DNA of 64,000 nt from CAWCUU01 sp963798855 (GTDB lineage: Bacteria; Gemmatimonadota; Gemmatimonadetes; Longimicrobiales; RSA9). How positions within the stretch are numbered: the first letter of the stretch is position 1; every line of letters begins with the position of its first letter. The DNA lies in the NCBI GenBank assembly GCA_963798855.1, contig CAWCUU010000001.1:1-64000 (forward strand). Reading direction: 5' to 3'. Shown here in pieces: positions 30,715 to 39,604 of this stretch. The translations under genes were made by a program, and so were the position numbers. The notes beneath the pieces were generated by a model, which was not told the DNA's origin, made no database searches, and worked only from the letters and a program-made list of their open reading frames with translations.

Positions 30715-32445
30715 TCAGTTGCACTTGACGGTCTTGCCCTTGACAGCGCACTGCACCGTCGTGCTCCGCGTGCCCTTGCCGGCGTCGTTGTCCGTGACGG
30801 TCAGCTTCACCGTGAATGTACCGCCGGCGAAAGCATGGGACGGATTCCTGACTGTGCTGCTGCCGCCGTCGCCGAAGCTCCACAGCCACGACCCGATCGT
30901 GCCGTCCGCGTCCGTGCTCGAGTCGGTGAAGTCGCAATTCGTGCCGCCGCGGCACGTATAGGAAAAGGATGCCGTCGGCGCCGCGTTGACGCGGAACGAC
31001 ACCGAAGCGCTGCCCGTGGCGCCGCCCGCATCGGTCGCAACGAGGGTGATTGTGTGCGTGCCGGACACCAGGTCGGTGCGGCTGAACGACGTGCCGGTGC
31101 CGATCTGCCCTTGCAGATTGCTCGTCCACACCAGGGAGGCGCCGCTCAGCGGGCCGTCTTCCGTATCGGTGCCGGAGCCGGCGAACGCGACGCTCGCGCC
31201 CGCCTGAAAGACGGCTGCGGCGGCCGGAGCGGTGATCTGCGCGACCGGGCGGCTCCAGTTGCCGAGGGAGTAGAGCAGGTTGTCGTTGGCGGAAAGCGCG
31301 TTCGTCACGACGTGCTGCGTGAGCACGGCGCGCAGTGCGGCATCGACCTCCGCCGGCGTGGCGGTCGGGTTGGCCTGCAGGAACGCGGCGGCGACACCGC
31401 TGACGAAAGCGGTCGACTGCGAGGTCCCGGTGCGGACCTCGGTCGCGGACGGGCCGGAGACGCTCGCGGAACGGATCGACGTTCCCGGCGCGAACCAGTC
31501 GACACAGTCGCCGAAGGAGGAGTATGGGCCTCGGGCGTCGGTGGATGCCGTGCCGCCGATCGTGATCGCCGCAGCGACGCGGGACGGCGAGCGGCCGCAG
31601 GCGTCATCCGCCGCGATCGCGCTCGTGCCCGCCGACACGACCGCCGTCACCCGCGCGATGAGCTGGTCCACGGCCGCGTCCAGCAGATCGTAGCTCGCGC
31701 CGCTGAGGCTCAGGTTGACGACGGCGGGCGTGACGTGGTTCGCCGCGATCCAGTCCAGCCCCGCGATCACGTCCGAGTAGGAGCCGCCGGCCGAGCAGTT
31801 GAGCACCCGCACCGAGTAGATGCTGGAGGACCGGGCGACGCCGTACGTCGCGCCCGCCGCGATGCCGGCCACGTGGGTGCCGTGGCCGGAGGGGTTCGTC
31901 GCACAGTCGCTCCCATCGCCACCGAGGTAATCGAAGCCGGGCTGCGCGCGGCCGCCGAACTCGTCGTGATCGTAGCGGATCCCGGAATCCACAATGTAGA
32001 CGCCGACGCCCGCACCCGTCTGCGCATAGTGATAGGCGCCATCCAGCGGCAGCGTACGCTGGTCAATGCGGTCGAGGCCCCAGTCGGCGCCGGGCTGCGT
32101 CACGGTGCCGTCTCCCTGAACCGGGCCGTCCGGCTGCACGGAGGCGACGTTCGGGTTCTTCTGCAGCGCCGCGACCGCGGAGGCGGGCAGCGTCGCCGCG
32201 AAGCCGTGCAGAACACGGCCATAGGTGTGCACCAGCTGGCCGCCGTTCTCCGCCACCAATCTCCGCGAGAGCCCGGCGGCGTCGGCGACGCCGTCCCGGA
32301 ACGAAACGACGTAGCGGTCGCGGAGCGGCGCGTGCGTCGCGAGTTGCACAGCCACGGGCACGTCCGGCCCGGCCGGCGCGCGATCCTGACAGCCGACCAC
32401 GGCTCCGGAAAGCGCGAGCGCGAGAATTGTCGTTTGCTTCCTCAC
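30715..32445 (-). CDS. Secreted subtilisin-like (S8) peptidase with PKD/Ig-like repeats
   Basis: About 576 residues from GTG 32445. A lipoprotein-like signal (ALSGAVVGC) is followed by an inhibitor-I9-type propeptide (YVVSFRDGVADAAGLSRRL, HGFAATLPASAVAAL). The catalytic domain has Asp in GVYIVDSGIRYDHDEFGG, His in GHGTHVAGIAAG and Ser in RTGTSQSTAFVSGVAAAFL. C-terminal repeats include TDTEDGPLSGASLVW and a PKD-like SSTDADGTIGSWLWSFGDGG. A terminal Cys pair may form a disulfide. It lies between the ABC exporter and wza in the same operon; it may process or turn over surface proteins, or act on an exported peptide, which is speculation. Confidence 0.9.
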   Translation of the reverse strand: MRKQTTILALALSGAVVGCQDRAPAGPDVPVAVQLATHAPLRDRYVVSFRDGVADAAGLSRRLVAENGGQLVHTYGRVLHGFAATLPASAVAALQKNPNVASVQPDGPVQGDGTVTQPGADWGLDRIDQRTLPLDGAYHYAQTGAGVGVYIVDSGIRYDHDEFGGRAQPGFDYLGGDGSDCATNPSGHGTHVAGIAAGATYGVARSSSIYSVRVLNCSAGGSYSDVIAGLDWIAANHVTPAVVNLSLSGASYDLLDAAVDQLIARVTAVVSAGTSAIAADDACGRSPSRVAAAITIGGTASTDARGPYSSFGDCVDWFAPGTSIRSASVSGPSATEVRTGTSQSTAFVSGVAAAFLQANPTATPAEVDAALRAVLTQHVVTNALSANDNLLYSLGNWSRPVAQITAPAAAAVFQAGASVAFAGSGTDTEDGPLSGASLVWTSNLQGQIGTGTSFSRTDLVSGTHTITLVATDAGGATGSASVSFRVNAAPTASFSYTCRGGTNCDFTDSSTDADGTIGSWLWSFGDGGSSTVRNPSHAFAGGTFTVKLTVTDNDAGKGTRSTTVQCAVKGKTVKCN

Positions 32446-32477
32446 GATGACCTCGACCCGAAAAAAGGGAAGTAGCC

Positions 32478-34346
32478 TCAAGCCAGACTGGCAAGTGGCA
32501 CGACATTCCTCTGGCGCAGATCGCTGGCGGGTACGCCGCCGACCCCCTGGGCCAGGCACAGACGCGGGAAGACGCTCCCCTCCCGGAGCAGCGATTCCCA
32601 GGAGCCGGACTCCACAACGCGACCGCCCTCCACGACATGGATCAGATCCGCGTGGCGCACCGTGGCGAGCCGGTGCGTGATGAGAAGGATGGTCACTCGA
32701 CCGTGAAGCCTCTCGATCGCTGCGAGGATGCGGCCCTCGTTCTCCGAGTCGAGGGCGCTGGTCGCCTCATCCAGCACAAGCAACGCGGGGTGCCGCAGCA
32801 GCGCGCGCGCGAGCGCGATCCGCTGCCGCTCTCCGCCCGAGAGCCGCACGCCCCGATCGCCGACGACGGTGTCGATTCCGCCGGGGAGCTGGTCGATGAA
32901 CCCGTCGGCCGCGGCGAGCTCGAGCGCCTCTGCGAGATCGGCTTCGGTCGCGGAGGGGTTCGCCCACAGCAGGTTCGACCGGATCGTGTCGTGAAACAGG
33001 AAATTCTCCTGCGGCACGTAGCCGACATTGCTCCTCCACCTCCGCAGCCGGCCGTCGAGCGGGACGCCATCAATGAGCACGCGTCCCTCCCGCGGAGCGA
33101 GCAGCCCCATGACAATGTCGGCGATCGTGCTCTTGCCGGCGCCCGAGGCCCCGACCAGCGCCGTCGTCGCGTGCGCGGGGATGTCGAGCGCGACGGTCGA
33201 GAGCGTGGGTGCATCACGGTCGCCGTCGTACGCGAAGCGGACCGCCTCCAGCCGCACGCTTTCGCGCAGCGGGAGGGGGTCGGCAATCGTCTCGGCCGCC
33301 GTCTCCGCCTCGGACTCCGCGGACTGGAGCAGCTCGAGCACCGAGCCGACGCCGGGCAGAGCGTTGACCAGGTACTGCCGGTTCTCCTGGATCGCCGAGA
33401 AGCGCGGGACCAGCCGCGAGAACAGGAAGAGCATCAGCACGACCTCGGCGCTCGCGAGGTGCCACCAGCGGAGGCCCGCGTAGAGCACCACGCTCAGCAG
33501 CACGACCGAGCCGATCTGGAAGCCGGTCCGTACCCCCACGTACGCGCGCGTGGTCTCCATGTGCGTGTCGAGCACCCGCTCGCTCTGGTCGCGCACCAGC
33601 TCGATGCTTCGAGGTTCAGCACCGTAGCTCTTCGCGGTCTTGATGCCGGCGAGGTGTTCGGAGATGGCGGCGTAGAAGCTGCCGGCCTCCCGATTCATCC
33701 GTTCGCCGGCCGCCCGGGAACGGCTCGTGGCGTGCCGCAGAGCCAGCATCAGCCCGGCTCCGCAGGCGCTGGCAAGCAGCGTGAGCGGCGCCGAGAGCTG
33801 CAGCGCGATCGCGAAGTAGACCACCGACAGCAGCACGGCGTTCACGAGCGCGACCATGTAGTGGGCCGCGTGGCCCGCGCGGTTCGCCTGGCCGACGATC
33901 GAGTGCAGGAAATCCGAGCTGCGCCGGCGCGTGAGGAAGAGCCAGCGCGCGTTGATCACGGCCGCGAAGACACGACAGCGAAGCCGGTGCACCAGACCTT
34001 CCTGCAGCCAGATCGAGCTGAGCGTCTGCTGTCGAAGCAGCAGAGCGCGGCCGGTGATGATCGCGACGTACGCGGCGAGCACGGGCAGGAGCGTGAGGCG
34101 CAGGCCCAGAGTCTGGAGCAGGTGGGTCGCGGCATCGGTGATCCGTGCGGCGGGACCGTCGCCGACGTCCATCCCCACGATGGCCAGGAAGGGAATGAGC
34201 AGCAGCACGCTCACCCATTCCGTGAGGCTGACCACGAGCGTCAGGACGAGGACGAAGGTCGCGCCGCCCGGCGTGAACTCGGCCAGGAGCCGCAGGAATG
34301 CGCGCGTGGACGCCACGGCGGCGGTCGGTCGGTCGCGCAGCGTCAT
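32478..34346 (-). CDS. ABC transporter, permease-ATPase fusion (lasso-type D protein candidate)
   Basis: A 622-residue half-transporter. The membrane domain has about six segments (e.g. LVVSLTEWVSVLLLIPFLAI, VVYFAIALQLSAPLTLLAS, VVLLSVVLYAGLRWW). The ATPase has Walker A LVGASGAGKSTIADIVMG, Q-loop YVPQENFLF, signature VRLSGGERQRIALARALL and Walker B LLVLDEATSALDSENEG. There is no N-terminal C39 peptidase, in line with lasso peptide exporters. ATG 34346 overlaps the nucleotidyltransferase stop (ATGA). It ends 32 bases before the subtilase. As the only ABC exporter in the operon it is the natural candidate to export the RiPP. Confidence 0.88.
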   Translation of the reverse strand: MTLRDRPTAAVASTRAFLRLLAEFTPGGATFVLVLTLVVSLTEWVSVLLLIPFLAIVGMDVGDGPAARITDAATHLLQTLGLRLTLLPVLAAYVAIITGRALLLRQQTLSSIWLQEGLVHRLRCRVFAAVINARWLFLTRRRSSDFLHSIVGQANRAGHAAHYMVALVNAVLLSVVYFAIALQLSAPLTLLASACGAGLMLALRHATSRSRAAGERMNREAGSFYAAISEHLAGIKTAKSYGAEPRSIELVRDQSERVLDTHMETTRAYVGVRTGFQIGSVVLLSVVLYAGLRWWHLASAEVVLMLFLFSRLVPRFSAIQENRQYLVNALPGVGSVLELLQSAESEAETAAETIADPLPLRESVRLEAVRFAYDGDRDAPTLSTVALDIPAHATTALVGASGAGKSTIADIVMGLLAPREGRVLIDGVPLDGRLRRWRSNVGYVPQENFLFHDTIRSNLLWANPSATEADLAEALELAAADGFIDQLPGGIDTVVGDRGVRLSGGERQRIALARALLRHPALLVLDEATSALDSENEGRILAAIERLHGRVTILLITHRLATVRHADLIHVVEGGRVVESGSWESLLREGSVFPRLCLAQGVGGVPASDLRQRNVVPLASLA

Positions 34347-35557
34347 GACGCCGCTTCCGAGGAGAGTCGCCGCGCGTATCCCGCCATCAGACGAAACGGC
34401 CGCAGAACGTAGTAGAGCGGGAACAGGGCCGCGGGCAGAGACAGGGCGGCGTAATCCTCCTTCTCGGGCACAATGAACGACGTCATCACATAGCGGAGCC
34501 TGTCCTTCACACGCTCTCGCACGGCGAGCTGGAAGCGATGGAAGGGCAGTCCGAGGCTGAAGGACCAGGGGTCCGCGCGCGAGAACAGGTGCTCGCGGGC
34601 GGTCGCCGCCAGGGACTCGATTCGCGGGTCCGCGTGGAGCGCCCGGCGGGCTGCCTCGGGGAAGGGTGCATCGAGGAGCATCTCCGAGAGCCTCAGGCCG
34701 AGCAGGACGCTGCGGCGCATCCCGCGCCGCGCCGCCATCTCGAGGGTCTCCGCCCAGTCTATGCGATCGCTTCGCGTCAGCTGCGCGAACGCGCACAGCC
34801 ACTCCACGCGCTCCCACATGTGGCGCGCGCCGTGGGAGGCGAGCACGAGCACGAGGTGATGCGGGTGAAGCGTGCGAACCGGGAAGCCGCAGAGATCGAA
34901 GCTCTCCGCCGCCTCCAGCAGCTCGTCCACCGTGAGCGGCACGCCGCCCCGGGAGCCGGACAGCGCCCAGTGCACCTCCACGATCGCGCGGTCGGCGCTC
35001 CGGACGTACTCCCGGCTGCAGGCATGGCGGAGCAGCGTCCGCTCCTGGGCCGGGGTGAGCGAGCGATGAGGCCTGAACCCGCGCTCCTCGAGCACGGCAG
35101 CCGTGCGCTGCACGGCCGAGGCCGGCACGAGCAGGTCGAGATCGCCGAACTCGCGGAGCGCGAGACTCCCATAGACCTGCTGGGCCAGCACCGGTCCCTT
35201 GAATGGCAGCGCCGAAACGTCCTTCGACTCCAGGTCGGACAGGAGGCCGCGGAGCTCGGCGACGAGGCGGAGGTTCCATCGCAGATTGCGTTCGAAGCCA
35301 TCGCGCAGAGATGCGCGGATCGCGGCCGGCAGCGCGTCGGCCGCCGCGCGCGCGAGGTTGACGTGCACCATTGGCAGCATCCCGTGCAGCCAGGCTCGAT
35401 CCAGGATCAGCGGCCAATCCGGGTCGCCGGCGACCGCGCGTCGAATGCGCTCGCATCGGGCGGCGTCGGGGTCGAGGGTCGCGCATGCGAGCATCAGCTC
35501 GGCCAGCGGCGGTGCGCTCGGTGCGCCCACGCGAGGCATTGGTTCAGCCGACATCAT
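34343..35557 (-). CDS. Nucleotidyltransferase family protein (NTP_transf_5-like), RiPP-associated
   Basis: About 404 residues. The nucleotidyltransferase signature is LPFKGPVLAQQVYGSLALRE followed by FGDLDLLV, i.e. Gly-Ser then Asp-x-Asp, as in the NTP_transf_5 family (PF14907). A mid-region Glu/His-rich helix (REYVRSADRAIVEVHWALSG) supplies a further acidic residue. Two starts are possible (35557 or 35554); both overlap the kinase stop. Homologues are known beside HPr-kinase-like genes in paeninodin- and pseudomycoidin-type lasso clusters, where the pair modifies the peptide through an added phosphate. That role is inferred from context here. No signal peptide. Confidence 0.82.
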   Translation of the reverse strand: MMSAEPMPRVGAPSAPPLAELMLACATLDPDAARCERIRRAVAGDPDWPLILDRAWLHGMLPMVHVNLARAAADALPAAIRASLRDGFERNLRWNLRLVAELRGLLSDLESKDVSALPFKGPVLAQQVYGSLALREFGDLDLLVPASAVQRTAAVLEERGFRPHRSLTPAQERTLLRHACSREYVRSADRAIVEVHWALSGSRGGVPLTVDELLEAAESFDLCGFPVRTLHPHHLVLVLASHGARHMWERVEWLCAFAQLTRSDRIDWAETLEMAARRGMRRSVLLGLRLSEMLLDAPFPEAARRALHADPRIESLAATAREHLFSRADPWSFSLGLPFHRFQLAVRERVKDRLRYVMTSFIVPEKEDYAALSLPAALFPLYYVLRPFRLMAGYARRLSSEAAS

Positions 35558-36479
35558 GCTCCACCAGTGCAGCGACGGTGGACAGCAGGGCGAGGTCGCG
35601 CGGACGTACGAGGCGACGAACCGGGACCGCGGCCGCAAGGCGCCCCCGATCCGTGAACTGCGCGGCGTTCGTCTCCGCGAGGAACCAGCGGATGGCCAGC
35701 GAGTTCGAAGAAATCGCGAGGAACGATTCCCGCGCGCAGAGCGGATCCATCCGCGGCTCCGCCCCGATTTCCAGCAGGTAGATCCGACCGAGCGGGACAG
35801 GCGCGGAGATGGAGGACGCTGCCTCGTAGCATCGCTTTCCGATGCCGGGCGCCACCGCGACGCCCCGCTCAGGATCCGCGTCGAACGCGGCTGCGGCCTC
35901 GTCGGTGAGGCGGAACTGTGGCGCTCCCGGCGCGAGAACGGGCCCGTCACCGCGCCAGCTCACGGCGATCACGTCATCGCTGAGCAACGCGTGCCCGCGC
36001 GCGTGGAGGGCGGCGGCCATCGTGGACTTGCCGGCGCCTGAGCGGCCCAGGAAGACCACGGCCGTACCGTTGCAGTCGACCGCGCTGCCGTGCAGCAGCA
36101 GGTGGCCGCGCTGCCGCAGGATCATCGCCATCGCGGGGCCGACCACGCCGAGGCGAAGATCATCGGCTTCCGCGGCATCCACCGGATCGACCAGGATCTC
36201 CGCACCACCGCGTGCGACGAAGCCGCCGATCTCCGACCAGAAGAAGCGGGCTTCATCCGCGTCGATTAGATATTCGAGCCCCTTCCGGCGCAGCTCGGCC
36301 AGCTCCGCATCGAGACACGCGTACCGTACGTGCACGTCACAGCGGTCACCGCGGCTGATCGGCAGCCGCAGATCCAGCTCGGACCGCAAGCCAAGGCCGT
36401 AGGTCCTGTAGCACCGGTCGATCGCGAGATCGCGCTCCGGCGACGGGATCTCCCTCTCAAGCAACTCGATCTGCGACAC
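35544..36479 (-). CDS. HPr-kinase-like protein (lasso-peptide-kinase candidate)
   Basis: About 311 residues with a P-loop typical of HPr kinase: VVFLGRSGAGKSTMAAAL, preceded by LLLHGSAVDC and followed by LLSDDVIAV (Asp-Asp). The N-terminal half shows no HPr-binding domain, as in RiPP-associated forms. Start GTG 36479 is preferred because AGGAG lies about 10 bases upstream; GTG 36488 is an alternative. Related kinases phosphorylate the C-terminal Ser of paeninodin-type lasso peptides. In this precursor the last residue is Pro, so the target may be an internal Ser or Thr. Translation is coupled to the nucleotidyltransferase by overlap. A hairpin separates it from the precursor gene. Confidence 0.82.
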   Translation of the reverse strand: MSQIELLEREIPSPERDLAIDRCYRTYGLGLRSELDLRLPISRGDRCDVHVRYACLDAELAELRRKGLEYLIDADEARFFWSEIGGFVARGGAEILVDPVDAAEADDLRLGVVGPAMAMILRQRGHLLLHGSAVDCNGTAVVFLGRSGAGKSTMAAALHARGHALLSDDVIAVSWRGDGPVLAPGAPQFRLTDEAAAAFDADPERGVAVAPGIGKRCYEAASSISAPVPLGRIYLLEIGAEPRMDPLCARESFLAISSNSLAIRWFLAETNAAQFTDRGRLAAAVPVRRLVRPRDLALLSTVAALVEHDVG

Positions 36480-36588
36480 TCTCTTCACTTCTCCTCTCTC
36501 GGTGTGCGGGCACGCCCGCGCCTGCCCGGGGGCCTGCTCACAGGCGCGAGCGTGACTTGGCACATCTGGACGACTACGCGGCGAAGGG

Positions 36589-36626
36589 GGCGGCTCCCCA
36601 TACAAGCCGACGTGTGGGAAGCCGCC
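36589..36626 (-). terminator. Stem-loop after the precursor gene (attenuator candidate)
   Basis: GGCGGCT (36589-36595) pairs with AGCCGCC (36620-36626), and after a mismatch CCCA pairs with TGGG, making a long imperfect stem. It starts 8 bases after the precursor stop and before the kinase. There is no T-run. Such stem-loops are common after RiPP precursor genes and set precursor mRNA in excess over the enzymes. Confidence 0.5.
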
Positions 36627-36633
36627 CGTCCGG

Positions 36634-36816
36634 TTAGGGCATCGCCGGCCCGTCGATGCTCTCGATCCGGCTGCAATGGGTGCAGCTGTCTTCGCCGGTG
36701 TCGAGCTTGCCGGGCGCCGTGTTGCAATCGTCGCCGCCCAAGTCCTGCTGCGTCAGCTCCGCTACGGGCCCGAAAACCGACAGGCTCGGCGTGCGGTACG
36801 GCATGCGTTCGTTCAT
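36634..36816 (-). CDS. RiPP precursor with lasso-type leader (60 residues)
   Basis: ATG 36816 follows GGGGAGACC. The leader fits the lasso consensus YxxPxLxxxGxxxxxT exactly: Tyr7, Pro10, Leu12, Gly16, Thr22 in MPYRTPSLSVFGPVAELT. Cleavage two residues after Thr22 would give a core of 37 residues beginning QDLGGDDCNTAPG and ending IDGPAMP, with Cys31, Cys45 and Cys48. Core position 7 would be Asp30, allowing at most a 7-residue ring. There is no Gly or Ala at position 1 and no Asp/Glu at 8 or 9, so it is not a textbook lasso core. It sits between cyclase and kinase genes; the 161-base gap upstream may hold its own promoter, although none stands out. Confidence 0.8.
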   Translation of the reverse strand: MNERMPYRTPSLSVFGPVAELTQQDLGGDDCNTAPGKLDTGEDSCTHCSRIESIDGPAMP

Positions 36817-36977
36817 GGTCTCCCCAAATCGTGAGAGATGATGGGTGTACTCCTGTCCTGCCGTTACATCTGGAACAGATCCGTCAGAAGCGCTGTCACG
36901 TCCCTCCTTTCCTCATCGGGGCCCCCAAGTCTTTTGTCCGGCCTTACTGCTCTGCTGCTGCCCCCTTTCGCCCGCGT

Positions 36978-38875
36978 TCAGCGGGCGGCCAGAGCGTGCG
37001 CCAGATCCGTAGTCTCTGCGCGCCATCCATTCGAAGCGGCGGGCGCCAGCCACTCCGCGAGCGTCCTCGCCCTCCACAGCAGGGCGGCACTCGCGAGCGT
37101 CCGCTGCGCCCGGAAATCCTCGAGTGCGCCGGTCACCGCATCGGCACGGAGGTACTCACTGAGTACACGCGCGTCCTCCCGCGCGAGGCGCTCGAGATTG
37201 CGGTCATCCGCGGCGGCGAGTGCGGTCGTGAACCAGCCACCGAGCCCGGCCTTTCCGCCGCGCAGGCGGACCTTCTCGGGGAGCACGCCGGCCAGGCCGC
37301 GGCGGGCGATCGCCCGGGTCCAGCCGCAATGGAAGCTCTGCTCGGACGGAAGCCCGAGACAGAACTCGACGAGCCGGCGATCCAGGAACGGGTAGCGCAT
37401 CTCGATTCCGAGCGCGGCCGCGGGCGCGTCCAGCATCTCGAGCGAGCGCGGGAATATGCCACCCGAGAGCCTCGAGCGCCTGAGCCTCCCGGACCGTGCG
37501 GACGCGGCGGCGCAGCGGGCGCTGCAGATCGGCGTGCCGCTGCTCGAGCGCCAGTCGCTGCACGAGTCCGGGCTGCAGCGCCGACGGTACCGGCGTCACG
37601 CGGCGTCGTCTCAGGCGGAGCACGGGCGCGGGCACGATCGGGCGAATGATCTCGTGCTTGAATGCCGTCCAGAAGTACTTCCGGAACGCGAGCTGCTGTG
37701 GCACGCGGGTGCTGCGGGCGTGCTGTCGAACCGAACGCGCCAGCTCGACGAGTCGGCCGCTACGCAGCAGCTCCGTCATGCGGAGCAGGCCCCACGATAC
37801 GGTCGTGTCGCCCATGAGCCCGGAGAGCAGCGAGCGTATGCCGGATGCCTTTGCCGACCGCAGCAGGCCCAGGTTCAGCAATGCGTCCCAGGCGTACGGC
37901 GGCGTGTCGAAGCTCGTGCGCAGCGCGGGCGGCAGCGCGGGAAGGGAGCCGCCGTCAATGAAGTGGGGCTCGATCCCGCCGCCCGCCAGCACGGCGTCAA
38001 TGAAGGGGCGCTCGTTCGCGGACGGCGTCCCGGGGAAGATCAGAGAGAACGTCGGCAGTGGCTGGCTCTCCGCTCCGCGCTCCTCGCGCGCCAGACATAC
38101 AATGGAGGAGGAATCGAGGCCACCGCTCAGCATCGAGCCGACGGGCGGGCGCCCGGCCAGCCGGACTCGCACGGCCTCCGCGAGGTGGCCACGGTACGCC
38201 TCCGCGTATTCATCGTCGGAGCGGAAGCGGATCTCCCGCTGGGGATCGGGCGCCCAGTAGCGGCGCAGGCGCACGGCCGTTCTCGAGACAATGAGCGTGT
38301 GGGCCGGGGGCAGGCGGCGGACATCGCGATAGAACGTCCGCTCCTTGTCCTCGAAGACCTGCGCCACGAAGTCCGCGATCCAGAACGGATCGGGCGCCGC
38401 CGAGACCTCGCCGAGTGCCGTAAGGGCACGGGCCTCGGAAGCGAACGCGAAGAGACGGGGCTGGTGCGAGTAGTAGAACGGCTTGACCCCGAACACGTCA
38501 CGGGCGCAGAAGAGCAGCCGCTCCGCAGGGTCCCAGATCGCGAAAGCGTAGTCGCCGAGCAGGTGCTCCACGCACGCGGGCCCCCATTCGTCGTAGGCGC
38601 GAAGCAGCAGCGCCCGATCATCATCCCGGGTGTGGTCGCTGTCGAGATGCCGAGCGAGCTCCTCCGCGTTGTCGAGCCGGAGGTCCGCAACGAGGACCCG
38701 GGGTCGCGGACGCGCGGCCATGGCCGGGCCCGCCTCGACAGGAGCCGAGCAGCAGCCCCGTACCCGCGTGGCAGAGGACGGGCTCTCCACGCCCGCCGAG
38801 CGCAGCAGCGAGCGCCATGTCGGCCGCCTCCATGGGCCGGCCGTCGGTCCGCCATACGCCGAGGATGCCGCTCAC
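36978..38875 (-). CDS. Asparagine-synthetase-like cyclase (lasso C protein)
   Basis: About 630 residues. The glutaminase-like N-terminal domain begins SGILGVWRTDGRPM with Ser in place of the AsnB Cys2 nucleophile, as in lasso cyclases that use no glutamine. DYAFAIWDPAERLLFCARDV is the usual following motif. The ATP-pyrophosphatase domain has PVGSMLSGGLDSSSIVCLA, then RSLLSGLMGDTTVSWG. A frame slip near 38740 and another at about 37450 interrupt it; the C-terminal part has MRYPFLDRRLVEFCLGLP. GTG 38875 overlaps the B2 stop (GTGA). The enzyme would adenylate an Asp/Glu side chain of the core and close the macrolactam. Confidence 0.9.
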
Positions 38876-39309
38876 GCTTCCATCTCTTCGCCGATCGGCA
38901 GCCGCGTGTAGCGATCGAGGGGGCCGCCTCCGACCAGCACGGCGCCGCCGCGCTCCAGCCATGCGTGCGCTTCGAGCGCCTCCCCGTCGCGGCGCACACC
39001 GATCCTCAAGGTGGATCGAAGTCCTCGCCGGCCGAGCATGATCTGTGTCGTCAGCGCCTCGGTCAGGCAGCTCGATGCCGGCACCACGACGCTCGCCTGC
39101 CGCACGGCCCGGACGATGCCGGACGGGCGAACGGTCTCGCGGCGATCATTGCTCGCCGGCCGGCGCGACATGCGCTCAATGGCGTGGCGCACGCTGCCCA
39201 GGGGTCGCAGCCACAGCGCGAGCCGAGTCGCGATCATCAGAAAGACCGCTTCGAGGAACAGAAGCCGCGCCCGCCACGGCAGCGCCAGGAACCTATGCAG
39301 CCGCGGCAT
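38872..39309 (-). CDS. Lasso peptide biosynthesis B2 protein (transglutaminase-like protease)
   Basis: 145 residues of the Transglut_core3 type (PF13471) that cut the leader from the core. Cys81 in ASSCLTEALT and His115 in EAHAWLE are in the expected order; the acidic third residue is less clear, possibly Asp132 in PLDRYTRLPIG. An N-terminal hydrophobic helix (LFLEAVFLMIATRLALWL) is usual. ATG 39309 overlaps the end of the PqqD/B1 part, and its TGA overlaps the cyclase start, so B1, B2 and C are coupled. Length fits split-B systems. Confidence 0.92.
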   Translation of the reverse strand: MPRLHRFLALPWRARLLFLEAVFLMIATRLALWLRPLGSVRHAIERMSRRPASNDRRETVRPSGIVRAVRQASVVVPASSCLTEALTTQIMLGRRGLRSTLRIGVRRDGEALEAHAWLERGGAVLVGGGPLDRYTRLPIGEEMEA

Positions 39310-39604
39310 CGATCACCTGGATGAGGCCCCGGTCCGCAAGATTGCCGAGCAGCGCGAGAACGTCCTCCTCACAACGCTCCGGAGTCACCTCGAACGCATC
39401 CAGGAGGGCCGAGCACACCTCCTGCACGAGCCGCCGCTGCTGCAACAGCTTCCAGACGAAGCTGCCGACCGAGTCGAGTCCGTAGTAGTTCGAGTCGTGG
39501 AGGCTCAGGATCACCGTTTCGCCGCCCAGATCGCAGGAGACCTGCTCGCCCGATGCGACGATCAGCGTGTTCGATGACAGGGTAGCCATTCTGCGAATTC
39601 CCAT
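39293..39604 (-). CDS. PqqD-type RiPP recognition element (lasso B1 protein)
   Basis: About 100 residues with a PqqD fold (PF05402): GGETVILSLHDSNYYGLDSV, then GSFVWKLLQQRR and EEDVLALLGNLADRGLIQ. Such domains bind the leader, notably at the Tyr-Pro-Leu motif seen in the precursor. The reading frame runs without a stop from the WecG-like domain upstream. If independent it would start at ATG 39604 (MGIRRMATL) or 39589. The C-terminus overlaps B2. Whether it is a free protein or a C-terminal domain of the glycosyltransferase is open. Confidence 0.88.
   Translation of the reverse strand: MGIRRMATLSSNTLIVASGEQVSCDLGGETVILSLHDSNYYGLDSVGSFVWKLLQQRRLVQEVCSALLDAFEVTPERCEEDVLALLGNLADRGLIQVIDAAAA

Noticed and set aside
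30835..32475. 546-codon plus-strand open frame
   Set aside because: Shadow of the subtilase, whose Asp-His-Ser motifs are in the minus strand.
37692..37708. Sigma-54-like TGGCACG...TGC match
   Set aside because: It is on the plus strand inside the cyclase gene with no gene to drive; treated as chance.
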